A stretch of DNA of 6,266 nucleotides from Treponema sp. UBA1798 (GTDB lineage Bacteria; Spirochaetota; Spirochaetia; Treponematales; Treponemataceae). The notes beneath the pieces are model-generated. The model worked only from the letters and a program-made list of their open reading frames with translations. It was not told where the DNA came from and ran no database searches. Of this stretch, positions 1 to 6,258 are shown piece after piece. Numbering within the stretch: position 1 is the stretch's first letter; the number at the start of each line of letters is the position of its first letter. The translations under genes and the position numbers were made by a program. Location of the stretch: NCBI GenBank assembly GCA_002319875.1, contig DCFS01000317.1, forward strand, positions 1-6,266, in the 5' to 3' direction.

Positions 1-569
1 CCTTTGTGACATTGATCTTCAAGATCGTGAATATGCCTGGGAGCTGCATGTGTAAGGAAAATATCGAGGTAACGTCCATATTTCAGTTTATTAATAAAGA
101 GTTGCGGCCACATGCGTACCAGTCTGAAAAACATTTCTCTGTCACTGTATTGGTTTATCCCGTTATTATACCGGAGAGAACCTGATGCCCCGGCAATAAG
201 AAGTGGAGTTGTTTTATGTGTCAACGGATCCGTGAAGGTCAGTTTTTTTGCACGTAATACCTTAAAACCGACATAATCTGCACCATGACCGGGGGGCAGC
301 ACTGCTGCTGAAACAAAAGGTTCTTTTCCGGCAGAAAATGTAGAAGATGTCGACAGGGCGGGACTTCTATGGTAGTAACTGAATTCCTTTAAATTGTGAT
401 TACCAAAAATAAAAAATGTCGGTTTATTTAAGGTCGACACAATAAAATCAATATAATCCATAGGCAGGTCTCCGGCACAGAGAACTCCGTCGATATCTTT
501 AAAGCGCTCTTTTACCGCGGAACTGTAAACTACAGGATCTATTTGATCTGCTACACACAGGAGCTTCAA
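1..569 (-). CDS. Metallophosphoesterase (calcineurin-like), 3' end cut by window edge
   Basis: I translated this gene by hand from the minus strand; 189 residues are visible and the C-terminus lies beyond the left edge. The protein begins MKLLCVADQIDPVVYSS. It carries the metal-binding blocks of the calcineurin-like phosphoesterase fold: D8 in ADQID (the usual DxH is DxI/DQ here), AGDL at 32-35, GNHN at 56-59 and THAAP at 173-177, followed by HIHD. The family hydrolyses phosphate mono- or diesters with two metal ions; the substrate here is unknown, and the lack of a signal peptide implies a cytoplasmic enzyme. I chose the TTG at 569, one base after the stop of the upstream TPR gene, because it gives the compact MKLLCVADQ start. 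An in-frame GTG at 578 would add three residues and overlap that gene; an in-frame stop further up rules out longer forms. An AAAGG lies 12 bases before the TTG. It is probably translated from the TPR gene's mRNA. Confidence 0.86.
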   Translation of the reverse strand, partial: MKLLCVADQIDPVVYSSAVKERFKDIDGVLCAGDLPMDYIDFIVSTLNKPTFFIFGNHNLKEFSYYHRSPALSTSSTFSAGKEPFVSAAVLPPGHGADYVGFKVLRAKKLTFTDPLTHKTTPLLIAGASGSLRYNNGINQYSDREMFFRLVRMWPQLFINKLKYGRYLDIFLTHAAPRHIHDLEDQCHK

Positions 570-570
570 T

Positions 571-1938
571 TTATGCACCGGCCTTTGTGAGTATGGTTTC
601 GAGCTTCTCTCTGTTTATGAGCTCAACAGGTCTGTTTTCTGCAAAATTAACAGCGGCACGCGTGAAACCGGAACTTGAAAGCAGAATACCCTTTGTGCAA
701 TTAAGTTCCTTCAATTTATCAAGCATCTGGCGGACAATAGCATCTTCCTGCGGATCCGTATCGCGTATAAACCAGAGGAGAATCAACTGCTTCCTTACAT
801 TACGCCAGTTATCAGAACCTTTTTCGGTTGCAATAATCTGGCAGCTGTCATTTTTCAGATCTGTCTGCTGTGCTGTCATATTAAATCCGGAAAGAGTTGT
901 TTTTTCGCATAGTTTTCGGAAATCATCACCTGCGCAGGTAAGATATTCTTTCATATTATCATTTGACTGAAGATCCTGATATTCGGTAAGTTTCGCAGCG
1001 ACATCCCGGAAGTCATGATTTTGTGTATAGATTATTTTCCATTGTTCGATAGCCTTTTCAATTTTGCGCTGTTTTTCATAGCATGCAGCCAGAAAATACC
1101 GGGCAAACACAGTTTCCCTGTTGGCAGAATCTTTCTCCGCATGGATAGCCCGGTCAAGGTCTCCGATTGCATTGTCGTAACTTTCTCCCAGCATAAAACA
1201 AGTTCCCCGTTCAAGCAGGGCACGCTGGCGGTATTCCGGATCACGGAAAGATTTTTCAAATGCCTGTACTGCAGCCGAGTAATCTTTATTTCCTTTAAGG
1301 ATTTTACCCAGATAATAATAATTCGAATAAGTTTCCGGGCTGAGTGTAATGGCAAGATCAATTTCCTTCTTTGCATCTGCAAACTGTTTGGCATGATAAA
1401 GGATGAGTCCCATTGCTGCATGCGCTTTCGAATGTCTGGAGTTCAGCTGAATGGCTTTCTGGTAAAATCCGAGCGCTACATCTGCATGTTCCTGCTGGTC
1501 ATAAATACGCCCTGCATTATAGAAATTTTCGGCATTCCGTGGATCCTGCTTTGTCAGAAGAAGATATTGTTTGAGCGCTTCATCAGGCTGTTTGAATTTC
1601 ATATAGAGATTGGCCAGTTCCTGCCGGAATGTAATTTCCGGCAAATCAATGCCGAATATTGCAGTTCGGTCGACGATTTGATATTCCATAAGAGCCAGTT
1701 CGCTTTTACTATCTGCAAGGTAAGCACGTCCGAGATAATAGTGTGCCATAAAATCATGCGGATCTCTTACAAGAATTGATTTTGCAAGTTTTACTGCCTG
1801 GACATATTTTCCCTGTTTTATCAGTTTCTGGATTCCTTCTATTCTCTTGGGGGCTGTAATGGATTTTATTATGAGATAGGCAAGCAGCCCGATGCCTGTA
1901 GTTAATACTCCGATAATAATTATCTGAACAGAAGCCAT
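571..1938 (-). CDS. Membrane-anchored TPR protein with C-terminal Mrr-like domain
   Basis: 455 residues from the ATG at 1938. Residues 4-24 (SVQIIIIGVLTTGIGLLAYL) form one N-terminal membrane helix, followed by basic residues (KRIEGIQK), so the rest is probably cytoplasmic. About six to seven tetratricopeptide repeats follow from about 40 to 307, with clear units near 135-169, 170-201, 202-234 and 236-269; these normally bind partner proteins. The last 120 residues (331-452) resemble the Mrr restriction-endonuclease-like fold, best seen in GILLSSSGFTRAAVNFA (417-433) and the following VELINREKLETIL. The strand that should carry the catalytic (Q/E)xK instead reads LLWFIRD (387-393), so nuclease activity is doubtful. 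A longer start at 1965 adds nine residues but has no Shine-Dalgarno, whereas the 1938 start has GGAGG four bases upstream. The gene is divergent from the exported TPR gene at 2007 and is followed after one base by the metallophosphoesterase. TPR and anchor are secure; the Mrr assignment is from motif memory and the role is unknown. Confidence 0.88.
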   Translation of the reverse strand: MASVQIIIIGVLTTGIGLLAYLIIKSITAPKRIEGIQKLIKQGKYVQAVKLAKSILVRDPHDFMAHYYLGRAYLADSKSELALMEYQIVDRTAIFGIDLPEITFRQELANLYMKFKQPDEALKQYLLLTKQDPRNAENFYNAGRIYDQQEHADVALGFYQKAIQLNSRHSKAHAAMGLILYHAKQFADAKKEIDLAITLSPETYSNYYYLGKILKGNKDYSAAVQAFEKSFRDPEYRQRALLERGTCFMLGESYDNAIGDLDRAIHAEKDSANRETVFARYFLAACYEKQRKIEKAIEQWKIIYTQNHDFRDVAAKLTEYQDLQSNDNMKEYLTCAGDDFRKLCEKTTLSGFNMTAQQTDLKNDSCQIIATEKGSDNWRNVRKQLILLWFIRDTDPQEDAIVRQMLDKLKELNCTKGILLSSSGFTRAAVNFAENRPVELINREKLETILTKAGA

Positions 1939-1953
1939 AGATCCTCCGATAAA
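1925..1953 (+). promoter_or_regulatory. Possible promoter for the exported TPR gene
   Basis: The plus strand has TGAACA (1925-1930, four of six to TTGACA), a 17-base spacer and GATAAA (1948-1953, four of six to TATAAT). This would start transcription near 1960 and leave a leader of roughly 47 bases before the GTG. It overlaps the start of the divergent gene and the candidate minus-strand promoter, so the two units could compete. Matches of this quality occur by chance. Confidence 0.25.
1943..1947 (-). promoter_or_regulatory. Shine-Dalgarno GGAGG that decides the start of the TPR/Mrr-like gene
   Basis: On the minus strand GGAGG is followed by ATCT and then the ATG at 1938. No comparable purine run precedes the in-frame ATG at 1965, where the upstream bases read GTTGCACAA. 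This favours the shorter protein, which begins MASVQIIII directly before the membrane helix. The four-base spacing is slightly short but acceptable. Confidence 0.72.
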
Positions 1954-1982
1954 AGAGTAGTCCATTTGTGCAACTATGTCAA
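1954..1982 (-). promoter_or_regulatory. Possible sigma-70-type promoter for the TPR/Mrr-like gene
   Basis: The minus strand has a perfect -35 hexamer TTGACA (1982-1977), a 17-base spacer and a weak -10 hexamer TACTCT (1959-1954, three of six consensus positions). Transcription would begin near 1947, downstream of the ATG at 1965, so this promoter would only serve the ATG at 1938. The leader would then start at the Shine-Dalgarno itself, which is uncomfortably short, and this lowers confidence. Confidence 0.32.
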
Positions 1983-1993
1983 ATACCGGACTG

Positions 1994-1999
1994 AGGAGG
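1994..1999 (+). promoter_or_regulatory. Shine-Dalgarno AGGAGG before a GTG start
   Basis: AGGAGG is followed by seven bases (ACGAAAA) and then GTG at 2007. The full consensus and near-ideal spacing identify this GTG as the start of the exported TPR gene and support strong initiation despite the non-ATG codon. Confidence 0.85.
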
Positions 2000-2006
2000 A
2001 CGAAAA

Positions 2007-2963
2007 GTGTTTCATTTCTGGCGTTTTTATGCAGTTGTCTGTCTGGCTCTTTTGGGAACAGGATCTTTTATCTGTGCCCAGAGTGAAGGGCAGAAGCTCT
2101 TCGCCGCAAATCGTCCGGATGCTGCTATTCCTGTTTTAGAAAAAGAGATACAGAATCCCGATGCCAGCCCCTCACTATACATCTATCTTGGAATCGCATA
2201 TTATCAGACCGGAAATTATGAACGTTCCCTTTCGGTTTTTGAAATGGGATTAAAGGTGAGGGGTGCTGATATATATACACTTTCCCTGAATGCGGGAAAT
2301 ACCGCGTTCGCCATGAAGGATTATGGTAAAGCGTGTGATTATTATACAGCTGCCGCTGAGCAGGATCAGTCGAAAAGTCTGCCTGTATTAAACTGTGCAA
2401 ATGCACGCATCAAACAGGGCAGACTTTCTGAAGCTCTTGCCAGTTATAGAAAGTTTCTGGCACTGGCACCACAGGATCCGCAGGCTGGAAAAATTACACA
2501 ACTTATTTCCCTGCTTGAAGAGGAACTTGAAAGACGCAGGGCTGAAGAAGAGAAAAAAAAGGCACAGACAGAAGCTGTAAGCAGAGAAATAGCAACTCCG
2601 GAGTTTCAGGCGGGCGGTCAGCTTCTTGAAGAACCGGTAGCCGGTACAGACTCGGTAACATTTACAGATACGGTAAAGCCTTCCGGTGAAAAAATAGTTC
2701 CACAGGAAAGCAACCTGGAGAAATCAGTTTTACCGCAGATACCTGCAGAACAGATTCATTCGACTGACAGCGAAGATTTGCACGCGCTGCCGGATAACGG
2801 GCATGAAGCCGGGCAGAACGACAATCTTCAAGAGGCTGTCGTTGTTCCTGCTGATATCAATCAGCAACTTTCTGAAACTGAAGCGGAAACCGGACAATAT
2901 TCTCTGATAGAAAACAATGCCGGGGATATACCATCTGACAAACAGCCGGACACATCACCGTAA
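2007..2963 (+). CDS. Exported TPR protein with disordered acidic tail
   Basis: 318 residues from a GTG start backed by AGGAGG. Residues 1-24 look like a signal peptide: a short basic N-terminus (HFWRFY), a hydrophobic core (AVVCLALLGTGSFI) and a likely signal-peptidase I site after ICA, so the product is probably periplasmic or outer-envelope. C23 is not in a good lipobox because it is preceded by isoleucine. About four TPR units span 28-155, for example LYIYLGIAYYQTGNYERSLSVF at 58-78 and TLSLNAGNTAFAMKDYGKACDYY at 91-113. A highly charged helix (about 165-190, with ELERRRAEEEKKK) follows, probably a short coiled coil. The tail from about 196 to the end is acidic, rich in E, D, P, Q and S, and probably disordered. 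Function is unknown; TPRs suggest a scaffold role in the envelope. It diverges from the membrane TPR gene, and its stop faces the mutL stop with one base between. Confidence 0.9.
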   Translation: MFHFWRFYAVVCLALLGTGSFICAQSEGQKLFAANRPDAAIPVLEKEIQNPDASPSLYIYLGIAYYQTGNYERSLSVFEMGLKVRGADIYTLSLNAGNTAFAMKDYGKACDYYTAAAEQDQSKSLPVLNCANARIKQGRLSEALASYRKFLALAPQDPQAGKITQLISLLEEELERRRAEEEKKKAQTEAVSREIATPEFQAGGQLLEEPVAGTDSVTFTDTVKPSGEKIVPQESNLEKSVLPQIPAEQIHSTDSEDLHALPDNGHEAGQNDNLQEAVVVPADINQQLSETEAETGQYSLIENNAGDIPSDKQPDTSP

Positions 2964-2964
2964 T

Positions 2965-4728
2965 TCAGGTACGTTTTACAAGCGTAAAGAGCTGCTCCCG
3001 CGTAAGAGTGGTAAAGACTGGTCTTCCATGCGGGCAATGTGGATCAGGAAGTTCCAGCGCCTGTTGTGCAATATCTGCAGCGGTATCACAGTCAAGAACG
3101 TAACCGTCTTTTATTGCTGCCTTGCACGCTGATGTCGCCGCCAGAGCATAAAGGATTTCCCCGGGTTCAAGCCGTCTGTCGAGAAGACCGCATGAGAGAT
3201 CATTTTCCGATCCCTGCCATCGTTCGGGAATTGAATAAAATTCCCATCTGCCATTTCCGCAGTTTTTTGCAGAGAATCCGGCTTCGTCCAGTTCCTGCTG
3301 TATACTCTCAAGATATGCATCGTCTGCTTCACTTGCCGTTTCTACAACATAGGGAACAAGCAGCGCCTGCTTCTTTCCCTGTGATGCCATTATGCGGTTA
3401 AAAAGAATCCTCTCATGTGCAGCGTGCTGGTCAATGATATACAGCGTACTATCCTTTTCCGCAATGAGAAACAGTCCGAATGCCGTCCCTATATAATGGA
3501 AAGTATCTTTTATTTTTTCTTCAGTTTCTGCACCGTAATGGGGGGCTGGTTCCTGAGCTGTATATGTTGCTGGCTGTATGTTATAAGACTTTTGCCTGAC
3601 AGTATGTTCGGAATCCGAAAAGAAAACGGAACGTAAATCACGGGCTGTATTTTCTTTTACCGGATATTCAGCCGTTGCAGATATTTTGTTTTCAAATAGT
3701 ACAGGAGAATCTGTCTGCGATATGGCTGTTTTTACTGTATACTGGTGAAAAAAACTGCGTACAGAGGAACTTACCGCATGATGCAGTGCGGTGATATCCT
3801 GGAATCTTGCCTCTTTTTTTGCGGGATGTATATTAAAATCGACTTTTGACGGGTCCATCTGTACAAAAAGTGCAGATACAGGATGTGTTCCGTTTGGGAA
3901 ATATCCCTGACAGCCGTATTCAATTGCCTGTACGAGCGAAAATTCTGTGATTCGTCTGCCATTAACAAAAATAAATATGAGTTTTTTATCCTGCCGGTAA
4001 ACAGACGGTTCCCCTAAAACCTGCCGGAATGTACAGTCATCAGTTTTCCCTCTGATTTCATAAAACAGCTTTGCATTTTCAGGAAGTCCGAGAGCACTGA
4101 CAAAACGGTCTGTAAGAGACTGTCCGGCCGGTAAATCGTATTTTATTTCTCCGTCAATGGTCAGACGGAATGCTAAATCTGGCCTGGACAGCGTTTTTTC
4201 GATAAACGTATTCCTGCACATGACAGTTTCTGCAGCGGGACGTTTGAGGAATTGTCTCCTTGCGGGGAAATTTTCGAAAAGAGCTTCTGTCTGTACAATG
4301 GTTCCCTCTATAGGTTGTACAGCTTCAATAATGTGGTTTTCAGTAACGGATGCGCGCATCCGTCTGTTACCCGATACAATGCTCAGACGGCTTACAGCCG
4401 CCATTGAAGAAAGCGCTTCTCCGCGGAATCCCAAAGTTGTAAGATTCAGCAAATCTGTTTCGGTCGTTATTTTGCTTGTTGCATGCGGGCGTGCACACAA
4501 AGCAAGGTCTTCTTCAGTTATGCCGCATCCGTTGTCTATGACACGTATTCTGTCAATGCCACCGCCCTCTATTTCTACAATGATCCTGTCTGCACCGGAG
4601 TCAACGGCATTATCAAGAAGTTCCCGTACTATGGCATTCGGACGGTCTATGACTTCACCGGCTGCTATTTTCCGCGCAACTTCTGCATTCAGCTGTCTGA
4701 TAGGGCGGTGCTGTATTCCTGATATCAT
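2965..4728 (-). CDS. mutL: DNA mismatch repair protein MutL
   Basis: 587 residues, an ordinary MutL length. The protein couples mismatch recognition by MutS to strand incision and removal. The N-terminal GHKL ATPase shows all signature blocks: AAGEVIDRP (22-30), catalytic E36 and Mg-ligand N40 in RELLDN, DNGCGI (65-70), HATSK (82-86) and GFRGEAL (100-106). The following transducer domain has FPARRQFLK (154-162), NGR (256-258) and NIHPAKKEARF (299-309). After a variable linker (about 310-405), the dimerisation domain carries nuclease-type metal motifs: DQHAAHE (433-439), SACKAAIK (533-540) and CPHGRP (565-570). A QALLVP at 454-459 matches the sliding-clamp-binding pattern of endonuclease MutLs. 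One deviation stands out: the usual DQHAxxExxxxE ends in N444 instead of glutamate. The start overlaps the xseB stop as ATGA, with AGGGA eight bases upstream, implying translational coupling. The identification is firm; nuclease activity is inferred. Confidence 0.98.
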   Translation of the reverse strand: MISGIQHRPIRQLNAEVARKIAAGEVIDRPNAIVRELLDNAVDSGADRIIVEIEGGGIDRIRVIDNGCGITEEDLALCARPHATSKITTETDLLNLTTLGFRGEALSSMAAVSRLSIVSGNRRMRASVTENHIIEAVQPIEGTIVQTEALFENFPARRQFLKRPAAETVMCRNTFIEKTLSRPDLAFRLTIDGEIKYDLPAGQSLTDRFVSALGLPENAKLFYEIRGKTDDCTFRQVLGEPSVYRQDKKLIFIFVNGRRITEFSLVQAIEYGCQGYFPNGTHPVSALFVQMDPSKVDFNIHPAKKEARFQDITALHHAVSSSVRSFFHQYTVKTAISQTDSPVLFENKISATAEYPVKENTARDLRSVFFSDSEHTVRQKSYNIQPATYTAQEPAPHYGAETEEKIKDTFHYIGTAFGLFLIAEKDSTLYIIDQHAAHERILFNRIMASQGKKQALLVPYVVETASEADDAYLESIQQELDEAGFSAKNCGNGRWEFYSIPERWQGSENDLSCGLLDRRLEPGEILYALAATSACKAAIKDGYVLDCDTAADIAQQALELPDPHCPHGRPVFTTLTREQLFTLVKRT

Positions 4729-5003
4729 TGACGGGTTCCCTGATCAGGAGCACCTGCTGTACCGGTTGATTCATCAGCCCCTGAAAAAAGATCCAGTTCC
4801 GGAGTCGTGTCCATATCGGGAACCGGCTGATTCATAAGGATTTGGATTTTTCCTTCTATTTTGTCGATTTCTTTTTCCATTCCTCGTGCAAGTTTTATAC
4901 CTTCTTCAAAATTTTTCAAAGCGTCTTCAAGCGATATATCCGGTTGTCTGATATCAGCCGTAAGCTTTTCAAGTCGCGCAAGGTTTTCTTCAAAGTTTTT
5001 CAT
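4725..5003 (-). CDS. xseB: Exodeoxyribonuclease VII small subunit
   Basis: 92 residues. XseB subunits bind the XseA catalytic subunit to form exonuclease VII, a metal-independent enzyme that degrades single-stranded DNA from both ends to short oligonucleotides. The family core is at residues 4-57: FEENLARLEKLTADIR, then ISLEDALKNFEEGIKLA and a final amphipathic helix with EIDKIEGKIQIL. These match the two-helix XseB fold. The remaining 35 residues (from about 58, with PVPDMDTTPE and a G/T/D-rich end) form a longer tail than the roughly 80-residue E. coli protein has, and are probably disordered. The ATG at 5003 is supported by AGGAG six bases upstream and lies 14 bases inside the xseA coding region. 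The stop overlaps the mutL start. The three genes thus appear co-translated, which suits the fixed stoichiometry of the XseA-XseB complex. Confidence 0.96.
   Translation of the reverse strand: MKNFEENLARLEKLTADIRQPDISLEDALKNFEEGIKLARGMEKEIDKIEGKIQILMNQPVPDMDTTPELDLFSGADESTGTAGAPDQGTRQ
4737..4741 (-). promoter_or_regulatory. Ribosome binding site of mutL inside xseB
   Basis: AGGGA lies eight bases before the mutL ATG, within the last codons of xseB. With the ATGA stop-start overlap this allows both reinitiation by ribosomes finishing xseB and direct entry. Confidence 0.6.
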
Positions 5004-6258
5004 AAATATCTCCTGGTGTACTTCCGTTGCATACTGCTGTTACAGAGGCAGTGATTCTGCCTTTTTCAGGTATAATTTCGATTTCGTTACGTATTGCAGT
5101 GTCTTCGCTGCTTCTGATTATTTTATGAGTTGCTTTGTCGCGAACCATCGAATAACCACGGGCAAGAATTGTATCGGGGCTTGCGCTTTCAAGAATGCGG
5201 GCACAATTTTCAATATGCTGTTTTGTATCTGCAAGTTTACGGCTTATATTTTCCAGAAGCGCAGTTTTTGTATTGTCAAAGCGTGCAAGAAGCGGTTGCT
5301 CGATCGTTCTGAATTGGAGTTCCATGCTGTCGGCATTATATGCTTTGATCATGAGCCGCACTTTTTCGGTTTTTGTTTTGATCGTAGTATATAATTCATC
5401 AGCATATCCCTGTAAGGTGCTGACAATATCAGCAAGCTTCGGTACAACAAGTTCTGCGGCAGCCGAAGGAGTTGGTGCACGTTTATCGGCTGCATAATCT
5501 GAAAGTGCCCAGTCAATTTCATGTCCAACCGCGGATACGACAGGTATGCGTGATTCTGCTATGGCACGTACGACATTTTCATCACTAAAAGGCAGCAGGT
5601 CCTCAAGTGATCCGCCTCCACGACCGACTATCAGGACATCACACATTCTGAAAGCGTTTGCTGTCTGTATCTGCCGGATGATTGTTTCTGCGCTGCCTTC
5701 ACCCTGTACAATTGCAGGAAATATAATGACTGAAACAGAGGGATTCCGTCTTTTGGTTATCTGCAGTATATCTCGAAGTGCAGCTCCCGTAGGACTTGTG
5801 ATAATACCGATTTTTGAAGGATACAGTGGAATCGGTTGTTTACGCGCGGAATCGAACAATCCTTCTGCTGCAAGTTTTTGTTTCCGTTCTTCCAGCATCT
5901 GCAGAATATTACCAGTACCTGCCATCTGCATCGTATTTACAATAATCTGATAGTTCCCCCGTGCAGCATAAACTGACAGTTTCCCCGTGCAATGAACGAG
6001 CATACCGTCTTTCGGAATGAAAGACAGGTGCATAACACTTGTGCGGAACATGACAGCGCTGATTTGTGAGGTGGTATCTTTTAAGACAAAATAGACATGT
6101 CCCGAAGAACTCGGTTTGTAATTTGATATCTCTCCTTCAAGGACAATCGAAGAAAATGTTCCTTCTATTATATCTTTGAGCAGCCCTGTTATCTGGGTAA
6201 CAGTAAAAACTGTATCAGAATCGAACATTGGAGGATTCATATATCTGATTTTATACAT
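4990..6258 (-). CDS. xseA: Exodeoxyribonuclease VII large subunit
   Basis: 422 residues from the ATG at 6258, somewhat shorter than the roughly 450 of E. coli and B. subtilis. This is the catalytic subunit of ExoVII, acting in the cytoplasm on single-stranded DNA during repair. The N-terminal OB-fold DNA-binding domain (about 16-112) includes VLEGEISNYKPSSSGHVYFVLKD. The catalytic domain shows GIITSPTGAALRDIL (151-165), GRGGGSLEDLLPFSDE (212-227), SAVGHEIDW (242-250, where most relatives have HETD) and RAPTPSAAAE (260-269). A helical segment (about 275-355) wraps XseB in known structures, and the C-terminal block SPDTILARGYSMV (360-372) closes the family pattern. The start is uncertain: only eight bases remain upstream and no Shine-Dalgarno is visible for Met1, Met7 (6240) or Met11 (6228). 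The TAATG at the start could overlap the stop of an upstream gene. The family identification is firm. Confidence 0.97.
   Translation of the reverse strand: MYKIRYMNPPMFDSDTVFTVTQITGLLKDIIEGTFSSIVLEGEISNYKPSSSGHVYFVLKDTTSQISAVMFRTSVMHLSFIPKDGMLVHCTGKLSVYAARGNYQIIVNTMQMAGTGNILQMLEERKQKLAAEGLFDSARKQPIPLYPSKIGIITSPTGAALRDILQITKRRNPSVSVIIFPAIVQGEGSAETIIRQIQTANAFRMCDVLIVGRGGGSLEDLLPFSDENVVRAIAESRIPVVSAVGHEIDWALSDYAADKRAPTPSAAAELVVPKLADIVSTLQGYADELYTTIKTKTEKVRLMIKAYNADSMELQFRTIEQPLLARFDNTKTALLENISRKLADTKQHIENCARILESASPDTILARGYSMVRDKATHKIIRSSEDTAIRNEIEIIPEKGRITASVTAVCNGSTPGDIYEKL
5010..5014 (-). promoter_or_regulatory. Ribosome binding site of xseB inside xseA
   Basis: AGGAG is followed by six bases and the xseB ATG at 5003. 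It lies within the last codons of xseA, so xseB can initiate independently although its start overlaps the xseA end by 14 bases. Confidence 0.8.

Noticed and set aside
1015..1779. A 254-codon plus-strand open frame
   Set aside because: It is antisense to the TPR array of the membrane protein; the real gene shows regular repeats, while this frame gives a cysteine- and phenylalanine-rich product typical of a shadow frame.
571..1938. A restriction or defence system based on the Mrr-like domain
   Set aside because: No methyltransferase, helicase or other defence gene is nearby, the catalytic residues appear missing, and the neighbours are housekeeping genes.
2064..2081. A lipoprotein signal at Cys23 of the exported TPR protein
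   Set aside because: The residue before the cysteine is isoleucine and the preceding bases encode SFI, which does not fit even relaxed lipoboxes. A signal-peptidase I site after Ala24 fits better.
2007..2963. Assignment of the exported TPR protein as BatC or BatE of the aerotolerance locus
   Set aside because: Those proteins also have TPRs and an envelope location, but no Bat von Willebrand-domain or MoxR genes are present here, so the name cannot be supported.
2975..2988. Inverted repeat TTTAC-AAGC-GTAAA near the convergent stops, considered as a terminator
   Set aside because: The stem is only five AT-rich pairs and no T-run follows on either strand, so it is too weak for intrinsic termination.
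4157..4837. A 226-codon plus-strand open frame
   Set aside because: It lies antisense to the conserved ATPase part of mutL and to xseB. Its translation shows no domain pattern and reflects the codon bias of the real genes.
4861..5394. A 177-codon plus-strand open frame rich in Phe, Cys and Ser
   Set aside because: It is antisense to xseA and xseB, both of which have clear family motifs in their own frames.
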